The notes beneath the pieces are model-generated. The model ran no database searches. It was not told where the DNA came from and saw only the letters and a program-made list of their open reading frames with translations. The translations under genes were made by a program, and so were the position numbers. This document shows, piece by piece, positions 47,007 to 58,789 of a DNA stretch of 64,000 nucleotides. Origin of the DNA: Citrobacter portucalensis. Its GTDB lineage: Bacteria > Pseudomonadota > Gammaproteobacteria > Enterobacterales > Enterobacteriaceae. The stretch lies in the NCBI RefSeq assembly GCF_002042885.1, contig NZ_MVFY01000008.1, positions 204,237-268,236 of the forward strand. The letters are read 5' to 3'. Positions within the stretch are counted from its first letter, which is position 1; the number at the start of each line of letters is the position of its first letter.

Positions 47007-48817
47007 CCTATCCATACCGAGGCGGAAATCGCCGGCAACGTCAGGATATCGTCGGCAAGCATGCCGTTGCCCTCTTTGTGCTGCCATTGACTCACGCTCA
47101 GTAATGGCGAGGCTGGCAGGACCACTTCACAAGCGTGGCCACGGTTAATCGCCACCAGTACGCGCTGTCGGTTTAGCACGCGAACAAACACCACCACGTT
47201 ATCCTCGGCGTAAATCACCTGGCAACCACCGTGGCGCAGCGCCTGATTCTGGTGGCGTAATTTTGCCAACCGCTGATACAACGCCAGCAGAGCAGCGTCC
47301 TGTTTTTCAGGCTGCCACGGGAACGGTTTGCGACAAAACGGATCGTTGTTCCCGTCCAGCCCCACTTCGTCACCGTAGTAAATACAGGGCACGCCAGGCC
47401 AGGTAAACAGCCACACCACCGCTAGCGGTAACCTTGCGACGTCTTTACCGAGCAGAGATTTAAAGCGGGCGGTATCGTGGCTGTCGAGCTGATTAAACAT
47501 CCGCAGCTGTTGCTGATGCGACAACCCCGCGCGGTAGTTATCCATCCATGCCATACAGGTCTGGGCATCAATGGATTGCGGGTCGTATGAGATATCGGTA
47601 TTGGCGAGAAATCCCCAGAGGGGGAAAGTAAAGCCGCGATAGTTCATGGCGGCATCTTCTGCATCAGCCTGCAACCACTGGCGCGCATCGCCAAAATGCT
47701 CACCCACCACATACGCCTCTGGCTGCGTTTCTTTCGCCGCCTGCGTAATTCCGGCCACATGTTGTAGGTTGTTACGTGCGCCTCCGGCCTCTCCCAGCAT
47801 GTGCACCACATCAAGACGCCAGCCGTCCATACTCCACGGCGCTTTCAGCCAGTGGCGGACGATACTGTCTTCACCACGATAAATTTCATTCACCAGGCTT
47901 TCCGAGGAAAAGTCCAGCTTAGGTAAGCTGGAATATCCCAGCCAGTCGAGCGCAACGCCGTCGGCTGAGAAATGATACCAGTCGCGCCAGGGGGATTCTG
48001 GATTATGGCACGCCCCGTCTGTCCCCCGATTATGTCGGTCAAACCAGGCGTGCGAATCGCCGCTATGGTTAAAGACGCCGTCGAGAATCAGACGCATGCC
48101 CTGCCGTTGGGTGTTGTGCCGCAGACGCAGTAGCGCCCTGTCGCCGCCAAATTGCGGATCGACATGACGGTAATCTTCGGTATCGTATTTATGCACGCTC
48201 GGGGCGGTAAATACAGGATTCAGGTACAGCGCCGTGACCCCTAACGTTTTCAGGTACGGTAGCTTTTCGCTGATGCCGTCCAAATCGCCGCCATAAAACG
48301 TGGAGCCACCGGCCTGAGCCGTAAGCGGTTCGTCCCATTCGCGCCGCACGATGTCGTGTCCGGCGGCGTGGTGGTAATAGACGTTATCCTGGCCCGCTTC
48401 ACGCGACTGGCTGCGGGCAAAACGGTCCGGGAAAATTTGATAGAAAATCTGATCGGCAACCCACTGCGGACCATTATCCGGCACATCAACCGCAAACTGC
48501 TCCAGACGCGCAGGCGGAAAACGGCTGAATCCCTGCGGGGTGAACCACAGCTGACGATCGAGCCAAAGTAATTTAAAGCTATAACGTCGACGAGGCTGCC
48601 CGCTGGAGAGATCGATCGCCGCTCGCCACGCGGTCACACCCGGCTGCGGCTGGCTGCGCTGCTTGTGCATAGCCAGCGAAATCTCTTCGTTATCGTTTTC
48701 TGCGCGTAGCGTCACCCGCTGGGGTGGATTTTCCCCCGCCAGCCATAATGTAATCGTCAGTTGATCTTTATTTTGCTTAACAAATGGGGCAACCGGAAGG
48801 TGCCAGGCGTTCAACAT
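47000..48817 (-). CDS. malZ: Maltodextrin glucosidase MalZ
   Basis: The 605-residue cytoplasmic glycoside hydrolase of family 13 removes glucose from the reducing end of maltodextrins. An N-terminal beta domain (about 1-115) is followed by the barrel with [15 protein letters not shown], the nucleophile Asp in [17 protein letters not shown] (about 338), the acid Glu in VVGEHFGDA (about 373) and [11 protein letters not shown] (about 447). The ATG at MLNAWHLPV is chosen; a GTG directly precedes it. In E. coli it belongs to the MalT regulon; no MalT box could be placed here. It follows proY in the same direction. Confidence 0.97.
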   Translation of the reverse strand: MLNAWHLPVAPFVKQNKDQLTITLWLAGENPPQRVTLRAENDNEEISLAMHKQRSQPQPGVTAWRAAIDLSSGQPRRRYSFKLLWLDRQLWFTPQGFSRFPPARLEQFAVDVPDNGPQWVADQIFYQIFPDRFARSQSREAGQDNVYYHHAAGHDIVRREWDEPLTAQAGGSTFYGGDLDGISEKLPYLKTLGVTALYLNPVFTAPSVHKYDTEDYRHVDPQFGGDRALLRLRHNTQRQGMRLILDGVFNHSGDSHAWFDRHNRGTDGACHNPESPWRDWYHFSADGVALDWLGYSSLPKLDFSSESLVNEIYRGEDSIVRHWLKAPWSMDGWRLDVVHMLGEAGGARNNLQHVAGITQAAKETQPEAYVVGEHFGDARQWLQADAEDAAMNYRGFTFPLWGFLANTDISYDPQSIDAQTCMAWMDNYRAGLSHQQQLRMFNQLDSHDTARFKSLLGKDVARLPLAVVWLFTWPGVPCIYYGDEVGLDGNNDPFCRKPFPWQPEKQDAALLALYQRLAKLRHQNQALRHGGCQVIYAEDNVVVFVRVLNRQRVLVAINRGHACEVVLPASPLLSVSQWQHKEGNGMLADDILTLPAISASVWIGH

Positions 48818-48922
48818 CACGTATCCCCTTTGATGATAATGACGTCACCTTGCCATAGCGATGTGCAGGATCACTCATCATCTTAACGTTTATTGGGGGA
48901 GGAGTTCGGGGGAGGAGAAAAT

Positions 48923-48948
48923 TGCCGGGTAACGCAAAGCTACCCGGC
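48923..48948 (-). terminator. proY terminator
   Basis: TTGCCGGGTA and TACCCGGCAA pair perfectly around a short loop. On the minus strand TTTT follows closely. It lies just after the proY stop and before malZ. Confidence 0.8.
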
Positions 48949-48955
48949 AAAAATA

Positions 48956-50329
48956 TTACTGTGCTTCAGCCAGTTGGCGCTCGCGACGGCGCTTGAATCC
49001 CCATCCGACCAGCAGCAGGACAATCCACGCAAAGCCGACGTACAGCGAAATGCGGGTATCCGGATGATAGCCGATGAGCGCGATGATAAAGACCAGGAAA
49101 ATCAGGCCAACAACGGTCGTCGTTACCCCACCCGGAACTTTAAATTTCAGCGCTTTGACCTCATCCGGCGGCAGACGACGACGGAAAGCAATCTGCGACA
49201 GCAGGATCATAATCCACACCCATACCGTGGCGAAGGTCGCCAAAGAGGCGATCACCAGGAAGACGTTTTCCGGCATGATGTAGTTAAGATACACCGCAAA
49301 CAGCAGCGCGATAGTCATCACCATTACCGTCACCCACGGCACGCCACGACGCGACGTCTTGGCGAACATTTTCGGGGCACTGCCCTGCTCCGCCATGCCG
49401 TGTAGCATACGCCCCACACCGAAGACGTCAGAGTTAATAGCCGACAGCGACGCAGTCAGAACCACAAAGTTGAGGATCCCGGCAGCAAAAGTAATGCCCA
49501 TATGCTGGAACGTCATAACGAACGGGCTACCGTCGGTACCCACCTGGTTCCACGGGTAGATAGACATAATGACGAACAGCGTCCCCACATAAAATACCAG
49601 GATACGCATTGGTACGGAGTTGATGGCGCGCGGAATAGATTTTTCCGGGTCTTTGGCTTCGCCTGCGGTAATCCCGATAATCTCAATCCCGCCATAGGCA
49701 AACATCACCATTTGCAGCGACATCACCATGCCGAGCCAGCCGTTGCTGAAGAAGCCACCGTTGCTCCATAAGTTATGGATACCGGTTGGTTGCCCGCCGT
49801 TGCCAATCCCCCAAATGATGATACCGAAACCGGCGACAATCATGATGATAATGGTGGCGACTTTGAAGAACGAGAACCAGAACTCCAGCTCACCAAATAC
49901 CTTCACGCTCATCAGGTTGATGGCGCAGATAATCAGCACCACGCTGAGTACCCAAATCCAGTGCGGTACCGCCGGGAACCAGACGCCCATGTATATGCCG
50001 AAGGCTGTCACGTCGGCAATGGCGACAATCAGGATTTCAAAACAGTAGGTCCAGCCGGTAATGTAGCCTGCCAGCGGTCCGAGGTTTTCCTGCGCGTAGC
50101 GCGAGAAGGAGCTGGCTGCCGGGTTATGAACAGACATTTCGCCCAGCGCACGCATAATAATGTACGCCGCGACACCGCCGATAATATAGGCCAGCAATAC
50201 GCTTGGCCCCGCCATTTTGATAGCGTCGGCCGAGCCGTAAAACAGCCCGGTACCAATTGCTGAACCTAATGCCATAAAGCGGATGTGCCGGGTGCTCAGC
50301 CCACGCTTTAGCTTGTTATTACTTTCCAT
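48956..50329 (-). CDS. proY: Amino-acid permease ProY (proline-specific, cryptic in E. coli)
   Basis: A 457-residue inner-membrane amino acid/H+ symporter of the AAT family with 12 membrane segments. The family start [20 protein letters not shown] with [16 protein letters not shown] (about 23-38) and [18 protein letters not shown] are intact. E. coli ProY can take up proline when overexpressed, and histidine uptake has also been reported for relatives; the substrate here is inferred. Length equals E. coli ProY. It follows brnQ after a terminator. Confidence 0.95.
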   Translation of the reverse strand: MESNNKLKRGLSTRHIRFMALGSAIGTGLFYGSADAIKMAGPSVLLAYIIGGVAAYIIMRALGEMSVHNPAASSFSRYAQENLGPLAGYITGWTYCFEILIVAIADVTAFGIYMGVWFPAVPHWIWVLSVVLIICAINLMSVKVFGELEFWFSFFKVATIIIMIVAGFGIIIWGIGNGGQPTGIHNLWSNGGFFSNGWLGMVMSLQMVMFAYGGIEIIGITAGEAKDPEKSIPRAINSVPMRILVFYVGTLFVIMSIYPWNQVGTDGSPFVMTFQHMGITFAAGILNFVVLTASLSAINSDVFGVGRMLHGMAEQGSAPKMFAKTSRRGVPWVTVMVMTIALLFAVYLNYIMPENVFLVIASLATFATVWVWIMILLSQIAFRRRLPPDEVKALKFKVPGGVTTTVVGLIFLVFIIALIGYHPDTRISLYVGFAWIVLLLVGWGFKRRRERQLAEAQ

Positions 50330-50350
50330 CGATTCCTAACCTGTTAACAC

Positions 50351-50392
50351 AATAAAAAAACCACGGGGCCATGTTAATAGCCCCGTGGTTAA
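50351..50392 (-). terminator. brnQ terminator
   Basis: On the minus strand AACCACGGGGC and GCCCCGTGGTT pair around an ATTAACATG loop, followed by seven T. It lies shortly after the brnQ stop. Confidence 0.92.
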
Positions 50393-50410
50393 AACTTATT
50401 GTCAGTGATA

Positions 50411-51730
50411 TTAGTGTGCGCTGGAGGTCACTTGTCGACCCGCGGCGCGATCCCAGATAACTGCCAGGACCACCATCACGACTGTTGGCATCAACCACGC
50501 CAGCCCCTGCTCCGCCAGCGGTAAACGCTGGGTCCAGGCCGGTAACACGTCGCCAATTGCAGAAGCTTTAATGCCATCAAGGATACCAAAAATCAGGCTG
50601 ATAAACATCGCAGGAGCAATGACGCGGGAAGAATTATGCCACCATGAGCGGGTAAAGCTTAATACAACCAGTGCGATACATGGCGGATAGATAGCCGTCA
50701 GCACCGGAATAGAGATCTGAATCAGATGGCTCAGACCCAGGTTAGAAACCACCATCGAGAAGCCGCCGAGGATAAATACCAGCGTGCGATAAGACAGTGG
50801 AACGTACTGGGCAAAGAACTCTGCGCACGCACAGGTCAGGCCAACCGCGGTGACCAGACAGGCGATGAAAATCAGCGCCGCCAGCAGGAAGCTTCCTGCA
50901 CCGCCAAAGGTGTGCTGAACATACGCATGCAGAATCGCCGCGCCGTTAGCAGACTGATCGACCAGAATCGCGCTATCTGAACCCAGACGGAACAGCGCGA
51001 GATACAGCAGCGTTAAGCCCACACCCGCCATTAAACCCGCCCAAACGGTATAACGAGTCAGCAGACGCGCTTCAGTAACACCACGCGAGCGAGCGGCGTT
51101 AACGATAACAATACCAAACACCATCGCGCCCAGCGTATCCATGGTCAGATACCCGTTCACGAAGCCATTAGAAAACGCCGCAGTTTGATAGGCTTCCATC
51201 GCATTACTGATCGGGCCTGCTGGCCAGACGATTGCAGCGACAGACAGGACCACCAGCGCCAGAATTTTCAGCGGTGCCAGGAAATTACCCACCGTATCCA
51301 GCAGTTTGCCCGGATAAAGCGAAACCAGAATGACAATCGCGAAATAGATAACGCTATAGATAAACAGCGGCAGCGCAGAGTCACCAGTCAGCGGTGCAAT
51401 CCCGACTTCGAAAGAGACCGTCGCGGTACGCGGGGTAGCGAATAACGGCCCAACGGCCAGATAGCAAACGGTCGCCAGCAGCAGACCGGCAACTTTACCG
51501 ATAGGCGTGCTCAGTCGGTCCACACCACCGCCGACTTTCGCCAGCGCGACAACGGTAAGTACCGGCAGGCCAACGGCCGTAATCAAAAAGCCAAAAGCCG
51601 CAGTCCAGACGTGTTCACCTGCCTGCAAACCAACCATTGGGGGGAAGATGATGTTACCTGCACCGACGAACAGTGCAAATGTCATAAATCCCAAAGCGAT
51701 AATATCGCGCGATTTTAACTGATGGGTCAT
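50411..51730 (-). CDS. brnQ: Branched-chain amino acid transporter BrnQ
   Basis: The 439-residue sodium- or proton-coupled symporter (LIV-II) for leucine, isoleucine and valine. Twelve membrane segments are visible; typical segments are [20 protein letters not shown] (about 14-33), [17 protein letters not shown] and [21 protein letters not shown]. Length equals E. coli BrnQ and the end GRQVTSSAH is the same. It follows phoR in the same direction with a 405-bp gap, so it has its own promoter. Confidence 0.98.
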   Translation of the reverse strand: MTHQLKSRDIIALGFMTFALFVGAGNIIFPPMVGLQAGEHVWTAAFGFLITAVGLPVLTVVALAKVGGGVDRLSTPIGKVAGLLLATVCYLAVGPLFATPRTATVSFEVGIAPLTGDSALPLFIYSVIYFAIVILVSLYPGKLLDTVGNFLAPLKILALVVLSVAAIVWPAGPISNAMEAYQTAAFSNGFVNGYLTMDTLGAMVFGIVIVNAARSRGVTEARLLTRYTVWAGLMAGVGLTLLYLALFRLGSDSAILVDQSANGAAILHAYVQHTFGGAGSFLLAALIFIACLVTAVGLTCACAEFFAQYVPLSYRTLVFILGGFSMVVSNLGLSHLIQISIPVLTAIYPPCIALVVLSFTRSWWHNSSRVIAPAMFISLIFGILDGIKASAIGDVLPAWTQRLPLAEQGLAWLMPTVVMVVLAVIWDRAAGRQVTSSAH

Positions 51731-52083
51731 AAAGTCTTACTGCCTGTGGATGTGGTGTTGAAAATAGTAAATTTTTGCCTTTCCCTGGGGGACAATACAG
51801 CGGCATTTTTGCTCAATTCCAGCGGGAAACACTCCCGACCTGGCGCGGCGAAGAATAGTTTTTCGATTTACCGCGTAAATGCAGTCGGTATGACAGCACC
51901 TGGAGCGCAATTTAAACGCTTATAACGTTTTAAAGCAAGGTGGGATCCAAAAACCAGAACAATATAGCGATATGAAAAATAGGGTTAGCACAAAACACCA
52001 TTTCATGGAAAAAGGTATGGGTAATCATTCGAACAAAAAACAATCAAACGTCGTAAAATTCAGGAGGCATCTATTGACCACAT
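51731..52083. other. brnQ upstream region
   Basis: This gap of about 350 bases holds the brnQ promoter on the minus strand and no gene. One feature stands out: TTTAAACGCTTATAACGTTT followed by TAAA (51911-51934), an imperfect dyad around a TTATAA core that could be a -10 region or an operator. The rest is AT-rich sequence without clear sites. Confidence 0.4.
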
Positions 52084-52110
52084 AAAAAAAACCAGCTTGC
52101 GCTGGCTTTT
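52084..52110 (-). terminator. phoR terminator
   Basis: On the minus strand AAAAGCCAGC-gcaa-GCTGGTTTTTTT is a clear intrinsic terminator about 25 bases after the phoR stop. Confidence 0.92.
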
Positions 52111-52135
52111 GGAAAGATTATCTTACGAATACGTC

Positions 52136-53431
52136 TTAGCCGTTACTTTTGGCAATGAAACGTTCCGGGATCATGAAACTAAATCGCGTCCCTTTGCCTG
52201 GTTCGCTTTCGATGTTCAAACGGCTGTCGTGGTGATGCAGCGCATGTTTCACGATGGCCAGACCCAGACCGCTACCGCCCGTTTGTCGCGATCTCGCCTT
52301 ATCCACACGATAAAAACGTTCGGTCAAACGTGGTATATGCTCGGGGGCAATGCCCGGACCGTTGTCTTCCACGCAAAACTCCGCCCCTGACGGCACATGC
52401 TGCCAGCGTACGGTAATGTGCGTTCCCGCTGGTGTGTGGTTCACCGCGTTGTACACGAGATTCGAGATAGCGCTACGCAACTGCTCCTCGTTGCCTCGCA
52501 CATTCAGGCTGTTATCGACATCAAAGGTAAACGTATGTTTATGCTGGCTCAGGGTTTGCGCTTCGTGCTCGATCACGCGCAGCATCATGGGCACATCGAC
52601 TTTCTCATTCAGCTGTAACGTCGGCGCAGCTTCAATTTTTGACAGCGTCAGCAGCTGCTTCACCAGGCCTTCCATACGGTACGTTTGTTCACGCATGGTA
52701 TGCAGTGCTTTTTCGCGCGTTGTCCCTTCCAGCGGGTGCTCCTGCATCATTTCCAGGTAGCCTTGCAGCACAGTCAGCGGTGTGCGCAACTCATGGCTGG
52801 CGTTGGCGAAAAAGTTACGCCGTGAACCTTCCAGTTGGTGCATCTGGGTAACGTCGCGCGCCACCATCAACAATTGCTTATCGGTATAGGGCATCACGCG
52901 AATTTCCAGATGCCGTCCGGTATTGAGCACCAGATTGATTGGCCGGCTAAAATCGCGCGTTTTCAGATATTGTGTGAATTCCGGGTAGCGCAGCAGGTTA
53001 AGAATATTTTGCCCGCTATCGTCCGGCCAGCGCAGTCCCAGAACCTGCTGAGCCAGTCCGTTACACCAGAAGATACCGCCTTCTTCGGTGGTCAACACCA
53101 CCGCGTCGGGTAGGGATTCCGCCCCGCTGCGAAAACGTTTAATCAGGTTACCCAGTTCTCGACGGCGCTTTTTGTTGCGAAGCTGCATTTGATGCAGCCC
53201 ATATAATAACGGCTCCCAACTGCCTCGCCCCGGCGGCGGCGTCATGCTTCTGTCGACCCATAACCACCAGGACAAACGTAATAAATTCCAGAAATGCCAG
53301 ATAAGCAGGCCCGTTACCGACGCCAGTAAAAACCAGGGCAGGTAACCGAAAAAAGCGCTAAGGATAAATGCCGGTATGCAGCACAGGATCAGCTCCAGTA
53401 CCAACCTTTTCCATGACAATCGTTCTAGCAA
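52136..53431 (-). CDS. phoR: Phosphate-regulon sensor kinase PhoR
   Basis: The 431-residue membrane histidine kinase of the phosphate two-component system; it phosphorylates PhoB under phosphate limitation and is held inactive through PhoU and the Pst transporter. Two membrane segments lie at about 10-60, a PAS domain at about 95-200, the HisKA helix with [20 protein letters not shown] (His about 213) and the ATPase domain with [23 protein letters not shown] and [12 protein letters not shown]. Length equals E. coli PhoR. It follows phoB by 50 bp. Confidence 0.98.
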   Translation of the reverse strand: MLERLSWKRLVLELILCCIPAFILSAFFGYLPWFLLASVTGLLIWHFWNLLRLSWWLWVDRSMTPPPGRGSWEPLLYGLHQMQLRNKKRRRELGNLIKRFRSGAESLPDAVVLTTEEGGIFWCNGLAQQVLGLRWPDDSGQNILNLLRYPEFTQYLKTRDFSRPINLVLNTGRHLEIRVMPYTDKQLLMVARDVTQMHQLEGSRRNFFANASHELRTPLTVLQGYLEMMQEHPLEGTTREKALHTMREQTYRMEGLVKQLLTLSKIEAAPTLQLNEKVDVPMMLRVIEHEAQTLSQHKHTFTFDVDNSLNVRGNEEQLRSAISNLVYNAVNHTPAGTHITVRWQHVPSGAEFCVEDNGPGIAPEHIPRLTERFYRVDKARSRQTGGSGLGLAIVKHALHHHDSRLNIESEPGKGTRFSFMIPERFIAKSNG

Positions 53432-53481
53432 ACGTCTTACTCCATAAACGGCCTAATCCATCAGGCCCTGATTCTTGTCAG

Positions 53482-54171
53482 TCAAAAGCGGGTCGAAAAA
53501 CGATATCCCGTCCCGCGAACTGTCTGCACCATACGATCGTGTCCGCTGTGCTCCAGCGCTTTACGTAAGCGGCGGATATGCACATCCACTGTCCGGTCTT
53601 CTACGTAGACATTGGTTCCCCAGACATGATTGAGGAGTTGTTCACGACTGTATACGCGTTCGGGGTGAGTCATAAAGAAGTGCAACAGTTTGAATTCGGT
53701 CGGCCCCATATCCAGCGGTTCTTCGCCGGTCATTACGCGATGCGAAGTGGGATCAAGACTCAGCCCCTGCATCTCAATAACCTCTTCCACCGCCATGGGG
53801 GAAATTCGACGCAGCACAGCTTTAATACGCGCCACCAGCTCCTTGGGAGAAAACGGCTTGGTAATATAGTCATCCGCACCGGTTTCCAGACCCCGGACGC
53901 GATCTTCCTCTTCTCCCCTCGCCGTCAGCATCATCACGGGGATGTCCCGCGTCATGGCTTCGCGCTTGAGATGCTTAATAAACTGTAGACCCGAGCCTCC
54001 GGGAAGCATCCAGTCAAGCAGGACGAGATCCGGCCAGGGTTCATTGAGTTGGTTCACAGCACTGTCATAGTCTTCGGCTTCTACGGGTTGAAAACCGTTT
54101 TGCTCGAGCACGAAGCAGACCATTTCACGAATTGGAGCTTCATCTTCTACGACCAGAATACGTCTCGCCAT
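53482..54171 (-). CDS. phoB: Phosphate-regulon response regulator PhoB
   Basis: The 229-residue response regulator activates the Pho regulon on phosphate starvation. The receiver domain has acidic residues in VVEDEAP (E9, D10), the phosphorylated Asp in [13 protein letters not shown] (D53) and the switch Lys in [15 protein letters not shown] (about 105). The C-terminal winged-helix OmpR-type domain ends [15 protein letters not shown] and [12 protein letters not shown]. Length equals E. coli PhoB. A Pho box upstream indicates autoregulation. phoR is the next gene; sbcD is divergent. Confidence 0.99.
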   Translation of the reverse strand: MARRILVVEDEAPIREMVCFVLEQNGFQPVEAEDYDSAVNQLNEPWPDLVLLDWMLPGGSGLQFIKHLKREAMTRDIPVMMLTARGEEEDRVRGLETGADDYITKPFSPKELVARIKAVLRRISPMAVEEVIEMQGLSLDPTSHRVMTGEEPLDMGPTEFKLLHFFMTHPERVYSREQLLNHVWGTNVYVEDRTVDVHIRRLRKALEHSGHDRMVQTVRGTGYRFSTRF

Positions 54172-54229
54172 GATTTGCCCTGTTTATAATTAAATCGTTT
54201 GCCATCAATACGGTGCCATTATGCGTCAG

Positions 54230-54251
54230 TTTTATGACAGATTTATGAAAA
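54230..54251 (-). promoter_or_regulatory. Pho box upstream of phoB
   Basis: On the minus strand TTTTCATAAAT and CTGTCATAAAA form two 11-bp direct repeats close to the CTGTCATA(A/T)A(T/A) pattern, followed by a CATAAT -10-like sequence. The position, about 60-80 bases before phoB, matches E. coli, where PhoB activates its own operon. Confidence 0.8.
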
Positions 54252-54361
54252 GATAGTCCAGGTTTAACGCAGCCAGACGAATTATGACAGCCTGGAGACA
54301 AGATATTACCGTCCCTGAAAGGTTATAATCCCCGCCACTGTTTTATCGTCATGGAACTCTT

Positions 54362-55564
54362 ATGCGCATCCTTCACACGTCTGACTGGCATCTGGGCCAA
54401 AATTTCTACAGCAAGAGCCGCGCCGCTGAACATCAGGCCTTTCTCGACTGGCTGCTGGAAACGGCACAATCCCAGCAGGTGGATGCCATTATTGTGGCAG
54501 GCGATATTTTCGATACCGGCTCACCGCCAAGCTACGCCCGTGAGCTGTATAACCGTTTTGTCGTCAATCTGCAGCAAACTGGCTGTCATCTGGTCGTGCT
54601 GGCAGGCAACCACGACTCCGTCGCCACGCTCAATGAGTCCCGCGATATTCTGGCGTTTCTCAACACCACGGTCGTTGCCAGCGCCGGCCATGCGCCGCAG
54701 GTGCTGCCGCAACGTGATGGCACGCCGGGAGCGATCCTGTGTCCGGTTCCTTTCTTACGACCACGTGACATCATTACCAGCCAGGCCGGGCTAACCGGAC
54801 AAGAAAAACAGCAGCATCTGCTGGGGGCGATCACCGACTATTACCAGCAGCAGTATCAGGACGCCTGCACGCTGCGTGGCGATCGAAACCTGCCCATCAT
54901 TGCGACCGGCCATTTGACCACCGTTGGCGCCAGTAAAAGTGACGCCGTACGTGACATTTATATCGGTACGCTGGACGCCTTTCCGGCGCAAAACTTTCCA
55001 CCCGCGGACTACATCGCACTGGGGCATATTCACCGGGCGCAGGTTATCGGCGGGACGGACCATATTCGCTACTGCGGTTCACCGATTGCCCTCAGTTTTG
55101 ACGAGTGCGGCAAAAACAAATGTGTACATCTGGTGAGCTTTGAAGCGGGGAAACTCAGCGCCGTTGAAAATCTCACCGTACCGGTCACCCAGCCGCTTGC
55201 GGTACTGAAAGGCGATTTAGCCGCCATTACCACCCAGCTTGAACAGTGGCGTAACGTGCCACAAGAGCCGCCGATATGGCTGGATATTGAAATCACCACC
55301 GACGACTATCTGCATGACATGCAACGTAAGATCCAGGCCTTAACCGAAGATTTACCGGTCGAGGTGTTATTGGTGCGCCGCAGTCGGGAACAACGTGAAC
55401 GTATTATGGCCAATGAACGACGCGAAACGTTAAGCGAGCTAAGCGTAACGGAAGTTTTTGACCGCCGCCTGGCGCTGGAAGAGCTCGAGGAGCCTCAGCG
55501 CGAGCGGTTGAATCAGCTGTTTAGCGCAACCTTGCACACGCTTGCCGGGGAGAGTGAAGCATGA
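54362..55564 (+). CDS. sbcD: Exonuclease SbcCD subunit D (nuclease)
   Basis: The 400-residue Mre11-type nuclease of the SbcCD complex, which cleaves DNA hairpins and palindromes and processes protein-blocked ends. Metallophosphoesterase motifs are [14 protein letters not shown] (D8, H10), VAGDIFDTG (about 47-55), [10 protein letters not shown] (about 80-89), ATGHLTTVG and LGHIHRAQ. Length equals E. coli SbcD. Its stop overlaps the sbcC start as ATGA, so the two subunits are translationally coupled. It is divergent from phoB. Confidence 0.99.
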   Translation: MRILHTSDWHLGQNFYSKSRAAEHQAFLDWLLETAQSQQVDAIIVAGDIFDTGSPPSYARELYNRFVVNLQQTGCHLVVLAGNHDSVATLNESRDILAFLNTTVVASAGHAPQVLPQRDGTPGAILCPVPFLRPRDIITSQAGLTGQEKQQHLLGAITDYYQQQYQDACTLRGDRNLPIIATGHLTTVGASKSDAVRDIYIGTLDAFPAQNFPPADYIALGHIHRAQVIGGTDHIRYCGSPIALSFDECGKNKCVHLVSFEAGKLSAVENLTVPVTQPLAVLKGDLAAITTQLEQWRNVPQEPPIWLDIEITTDDYLHDMQRKIQALTEDLPVEVLLVRRSREQRERIMANERRETLSELSVTEVFDRRLALEELEEPQRERLNQLFSATLHTLAGESEA

Positions 55565-58500
55565 AAATTCTCAGCCTGCGCCTGAAGAACCTCAACTCCC
55601 TGAAGGGAGAATGGAAAGTCGATTTCACAGCAGAACCTTTTGCCAGCAACGGGTTGTTTGCCATTACCGGGCCAACGGGCGCGGGGAAAACCACCCTGCT
55701 GGACGCGATTTGCCTCGCCCTGTACCACGAAACACCGCGCCTGAATACCGTGTCACAGTCGCAAAACGACCTGATGACTCGCGATACCGCGGAGTGTCTG
55801 GCCGAAGTTGAGTTTGAGGTGCGCGGCGAAGCCTACCGCGCATTCTGGAGCCAGAACCGGGCGCGCAATCAGCCCGAGGGCAACCTGCAGGTCCCGCGCG
55901 TAGAGCTAGCCCGCTGCGCTGACGGTAAAATCCTCGCCGATAAAGTCAAAGACAAGCTGGAGATGACAGCCGAGCTTACCGGGCTGGATTACGGGCGTTT
56001 TACCCGTTCGATGCTACTGTCTCAGGGCCAGTTTGCCGCCTTTCTTAATGCCAAACCGAAAGAGCGCGCCGAGCTTCTGGAGGAGTTAACTGGTACTGAG
56101 ATCTACGGCCAAATCTCCGCCATGGTGTTTGAAAAGCACAAGTCGGCGCGTACGGAGCTGGAAAAACTGCAGGCCCAGGCCAGCGGCGTGGCGCTGTTAG
56201 CACCAGAGCAGGTGCAGTCCCTGACGGAAAGTTTGCAGGTACTTACTGACGAAGAAAAACAATACCTTACCAGCCAACAAACCCAGCAACAGCACCTCAA
56301 CTGGCTTATTCGGCAAAATGAGCTTCAGACGGACATAAACCGCCACCAGCAGGCATTACAGGCAGCACTTCAGGCGCAAGAAGACGCGCAGCCGCAGCTG
56401 GCAGCGCTGAGCCTGGCGCAGCCGGCCAGAGCATTGCGCCCTCACTGGGAGCGAATCCAGGAACAAACGGCTACTATCGAGCGTACGCGCCAGAAGATTC
56501 AGGAAGTGAATACTCGCTTACAAAGCAGCTTAGCGCTACGCGGGCGTATCCGTCAGCAAGCGCACACGCAATCGACCGCGATACTCGCCGAACAACAGAC
56601 GTTAACCGACTGGCTGAACGAACATGACCGCTTCCGCTTATGGAGTAGCGAACTGGCAGGATGGAAAGTGCTGCTGGCGCAACAGTCCGACGCCAGCGCC
56701 CAGCTACGCCAGTGGCAGCAGCTGCGGGAGAATGACACACGTAAGCTCGATGCACTGGCGCTTCCTGCGCTGACCCTTTCGCCGCAGGAAGTGACAGAAG
56801 CGCTGGCTCAACATGTGCAGCTTCGTCCATTACGCCAGCGCCTCAGTAATCTGCACGGGCAAATCGCCCCGAAGCAAAAGCAGATGGCACAGCTACGCGC
56901 TTCACTGCTGCAGCGCCAGCAAGAGCTGACCCAGCGCAACACGGTACTAGCCGAGAAACGTCAGCGCTATAAAGATAAAAATCAGCAACTTGCCGATGTG
57001 AGACTCATTTGCGAGCAGGAAGCCCGCATCAAAGATCTGGAAAGCCATCGGGTATTACTGGAATCCGGCAAACCTTGTCCGCTTTGTGGCTCTACTACAC
57101 ATCCGGCTATCGCGCGTTACCAGACGCTTGAGCTGAGCGTAAATCAGGCACGACGTGAAGCGCTGGAAAAAGAGGTCAAAACGCTGGCCGATGAGGGTTC
57201 AACCCTGCGCGGGCAGCTTGAGGCGATAACGCAGCAACTTCAGCGCGATGAACATGAAGCACAGAGGCTTTCTCAGGAGGAGCAAGCACTTACTCAAGAA
57301 TGGCTGACCGTTACCGCCAGCCTCAACGTATCGCTACAACCGCAGGATGACATTGCCCCGTGGCTGGCCGCTCAGGAAGAGTACGAACAACAGCTTCACC
57401 AGTTAAGCTTGCGTCATACCCTGCAGGCGCAAATCGCCGCGCATACCGAACAGATTACTCAACTCCAACAGCATATTGACCAGCGCCAGGCAACGTTAAC
57501 CTCAGAGCTGGACCGTCATGGTCTGGCCCTTCCGCCCGAGGATGAAGTCTCCTCATGGCTAAGAGAACGGGCGAACGAAGCGCAAATGTGGCAACAGCGC
57601 CAGAATGAACTGACTGAGTTACAGGCCCGGATTGCCCAGCTTGCGCCGCTGCTGGAAACGCTGCCAGAATCTGAGGCGCTTTCTGAAATCATTGAGGATC
57701 TGTCGCTGGAAAACTGGCGGCAGGTGCACGACGATTGCCTCTCTTTACAGGGACAGTGGCAAACCTTGCAGCAGCAGGAAGCACAGGACGTTCAGCGCGC
57801 CGCAGACATTCAGGCGCAGTTTGATGCCGCATTGCAGGCCAGCATCTTTGACAATCGTGACGCCTTTATCGCCGCCCTGCTGGATGAAGAGACCTTCAAC
57901 CGTCTTGAGCAGTTGAAACAATCGCTGGAAGTCCAGCAACAACAGGCACAAACGCTGCTTAATCAGGCCCAGCAGGCGCTGGTGACTCATCAACAGCAGC
58001 AACCAACCGGGGTGGATCTCACGCTCACGGCACAACATCTTCGCGACACGCTGGCGCAGCTCACCCAACTGCTGCGGGATAACACCACTCGTCAGGGAGA
58101 GATTCGCCAGCAACTCAGGCAGGATGCTGAAAACCGCCAGCAACAGCAGGCGCTGATGCAGGAGATTGATAACGTCGCGCAACAGGTCGAAGACTGGGGC
58201 TATCTGAATGCGCTGATCGGCTCGAAAGAGGGAGATAAGTTCCGCAAATTTGCCCAGGGACTGACGCTGGATAACCTGGTCTGGCTTGCCAACAACCAGT
58301 TAACCCGTCTACACGGTCGCTATCTGTTGCAGCGCAAGGCCAGCGAAGCGCTGGAGCTGGAGGTGGTCGATACCTGGCAAGCCGATGCGGTGCGTGACAC
58401 GCGTACGCTCTCCGGCGGCGAGAGCTTCCTGGTGAGTCTGGCGCTGGCGCTGGCATTGTCCGATCTGGTCAGCCACAAAACACGAATTGACTCCCTGTTC

Positions 58501-58704
58501 CTCGACGAAGGCTTCGGCACGCTGGACAGCGAAACGCTGGATACCGCGCTGGACGCACTGGATGCACTCAACGCTACCGGTAAAACCATTGGCGTGATCA
58601 GCCACGTCGAAGCAATGAAAGAACGCATTCCGGTGCAGATCAAAGTGAAAAAAATCAACGGGCTGGGTTACAGCAAACTCGACAACACTTTCAGAGTGGA
58701 ATGA
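55561..58704 (+). CDS. sbcC: Exonuclease SbcCD subunit C (SMC/Rad50-like ATPase)
   Basis: The 1047-residue Rad50-type ATPase partner of SbcD. Walker A is GPTGAGKTT (37-45); long coiled-coil arms, rich in Gln, Leu and Glu, cover about 190-870; the zinc hook [12 protein letters not shown] has Cys506 and Cys509 at the tip; the signature [14 protein letters not shown] starts near 949 and Walker B/D-loop [16 protein letters not shown] near 979. The arms join a complete ATPase head. Length is one residue less than E. coli SbcC. E. coli has araJ next; here a fimbrial operon comes in from the other strand. Confidence 0.98.
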   Translation: MKILSLRLKNLNSLKGEWKVDFTAEPFASNGLFAITGPTGAGKTTLLDAICLALYHETPRLNTVSQSQNDLMTRDTAECLAEVEFEVRGEAYRAFWSQNRARNQPEGNLQVPRVELARCADGKILADKVKDKLEMTAELTGLDYGRFTRSMLLSQGQFAAFLNAKPKERAELLEELTGTEIYGQISAMVFEKHKSARTELEKLQAQASGVALLAPEQVQSLTESLQVLTDEEKQYLTSQQTQQQHLNWLIRQNELQTDINRHQQALQAALQAQEDAQPQLAALSLAQPARALRPHWERIQEQTATIERTRQKIQEVNTRLQSSLALRGRIRQQAHTQSTAILAEQQTLTDWLNEHDRFRLWSSELAGWKVLLAQQSDASAQLRQWQQLRENDTRKLDALALPALTLSPQEVTEALAQHVQLRPLRQRLSNLHGQIAPKQKQMAQLRASLLQRQQELTQRNTVLAEKRQRYKDKNQQLADVRLICEQEARIKDLESHRVLLESGKPCPLCGSTTHPAIARYQTLELSVNQARREALEKEVKTLADEGSTLRGQLEAITQQLQRDEHEAQRLSQEEQALTQEWLTVTASLNVSLQPQDDIAPWLAAQEEYEQQLHQLSLRHTLQAQIAAHTEQITQLQQHIDQRQATLTSELDRHGLALPPEDEVSSWLRERANEAQMWQQRQNELTELQARIAQLAPLLETLPESEALSEIIEDLSLENWRQVHDDCLSLQGQWQTLQQQEAQDVQRAADIQAQFDAALQASIFDNRDAFIAALLDEETFNRLEQLKQSLEVQQQQAQTLLNQAQQALVTHQQQQPTGVDLTLTAQHLRDTLAQLTQLLRDNTTRQGEIRQQLRQDAENRQQQQALMQEIDNVAQQVEDWGYLNALIGSKEGDKFRKFAQGLTLDNLVWLANNQLTRLHGRYLLQRKASEALELEVVDTWQADAVRDTRTLSGGESFLVSLALALALSDLVSHKTRIDSLFLDEGFGTLDSETLDTALDALDALNATGKTIGVISHVEAMKERIPVQIKVKKINGLGYSKLDNTFRVE

Positions 58705-58724
58705 CGCTGATTTTTCGACGTATT

Positions 58725-58751
58725 GATATTGCCGACAAGATCGGCAATATC
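58725..58751. terminator. Shared hairpin between sbcC and the fimbrial operon
   Basis: GATATTGCCGA and TCGGCAATATC form a perfect 11-bp stem with a five-base loop, 20 bases after the sbcC stop and about 40 bases after the adhesin stop. T-rich runs on the two sides are short, so it is a probable bidirectional terminator of modest strength. Confidence 0.6.
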
Positions 58752-58789
58752 ATTCCCTGCATATTATTCTTACGCTTAAAAAATAACCG

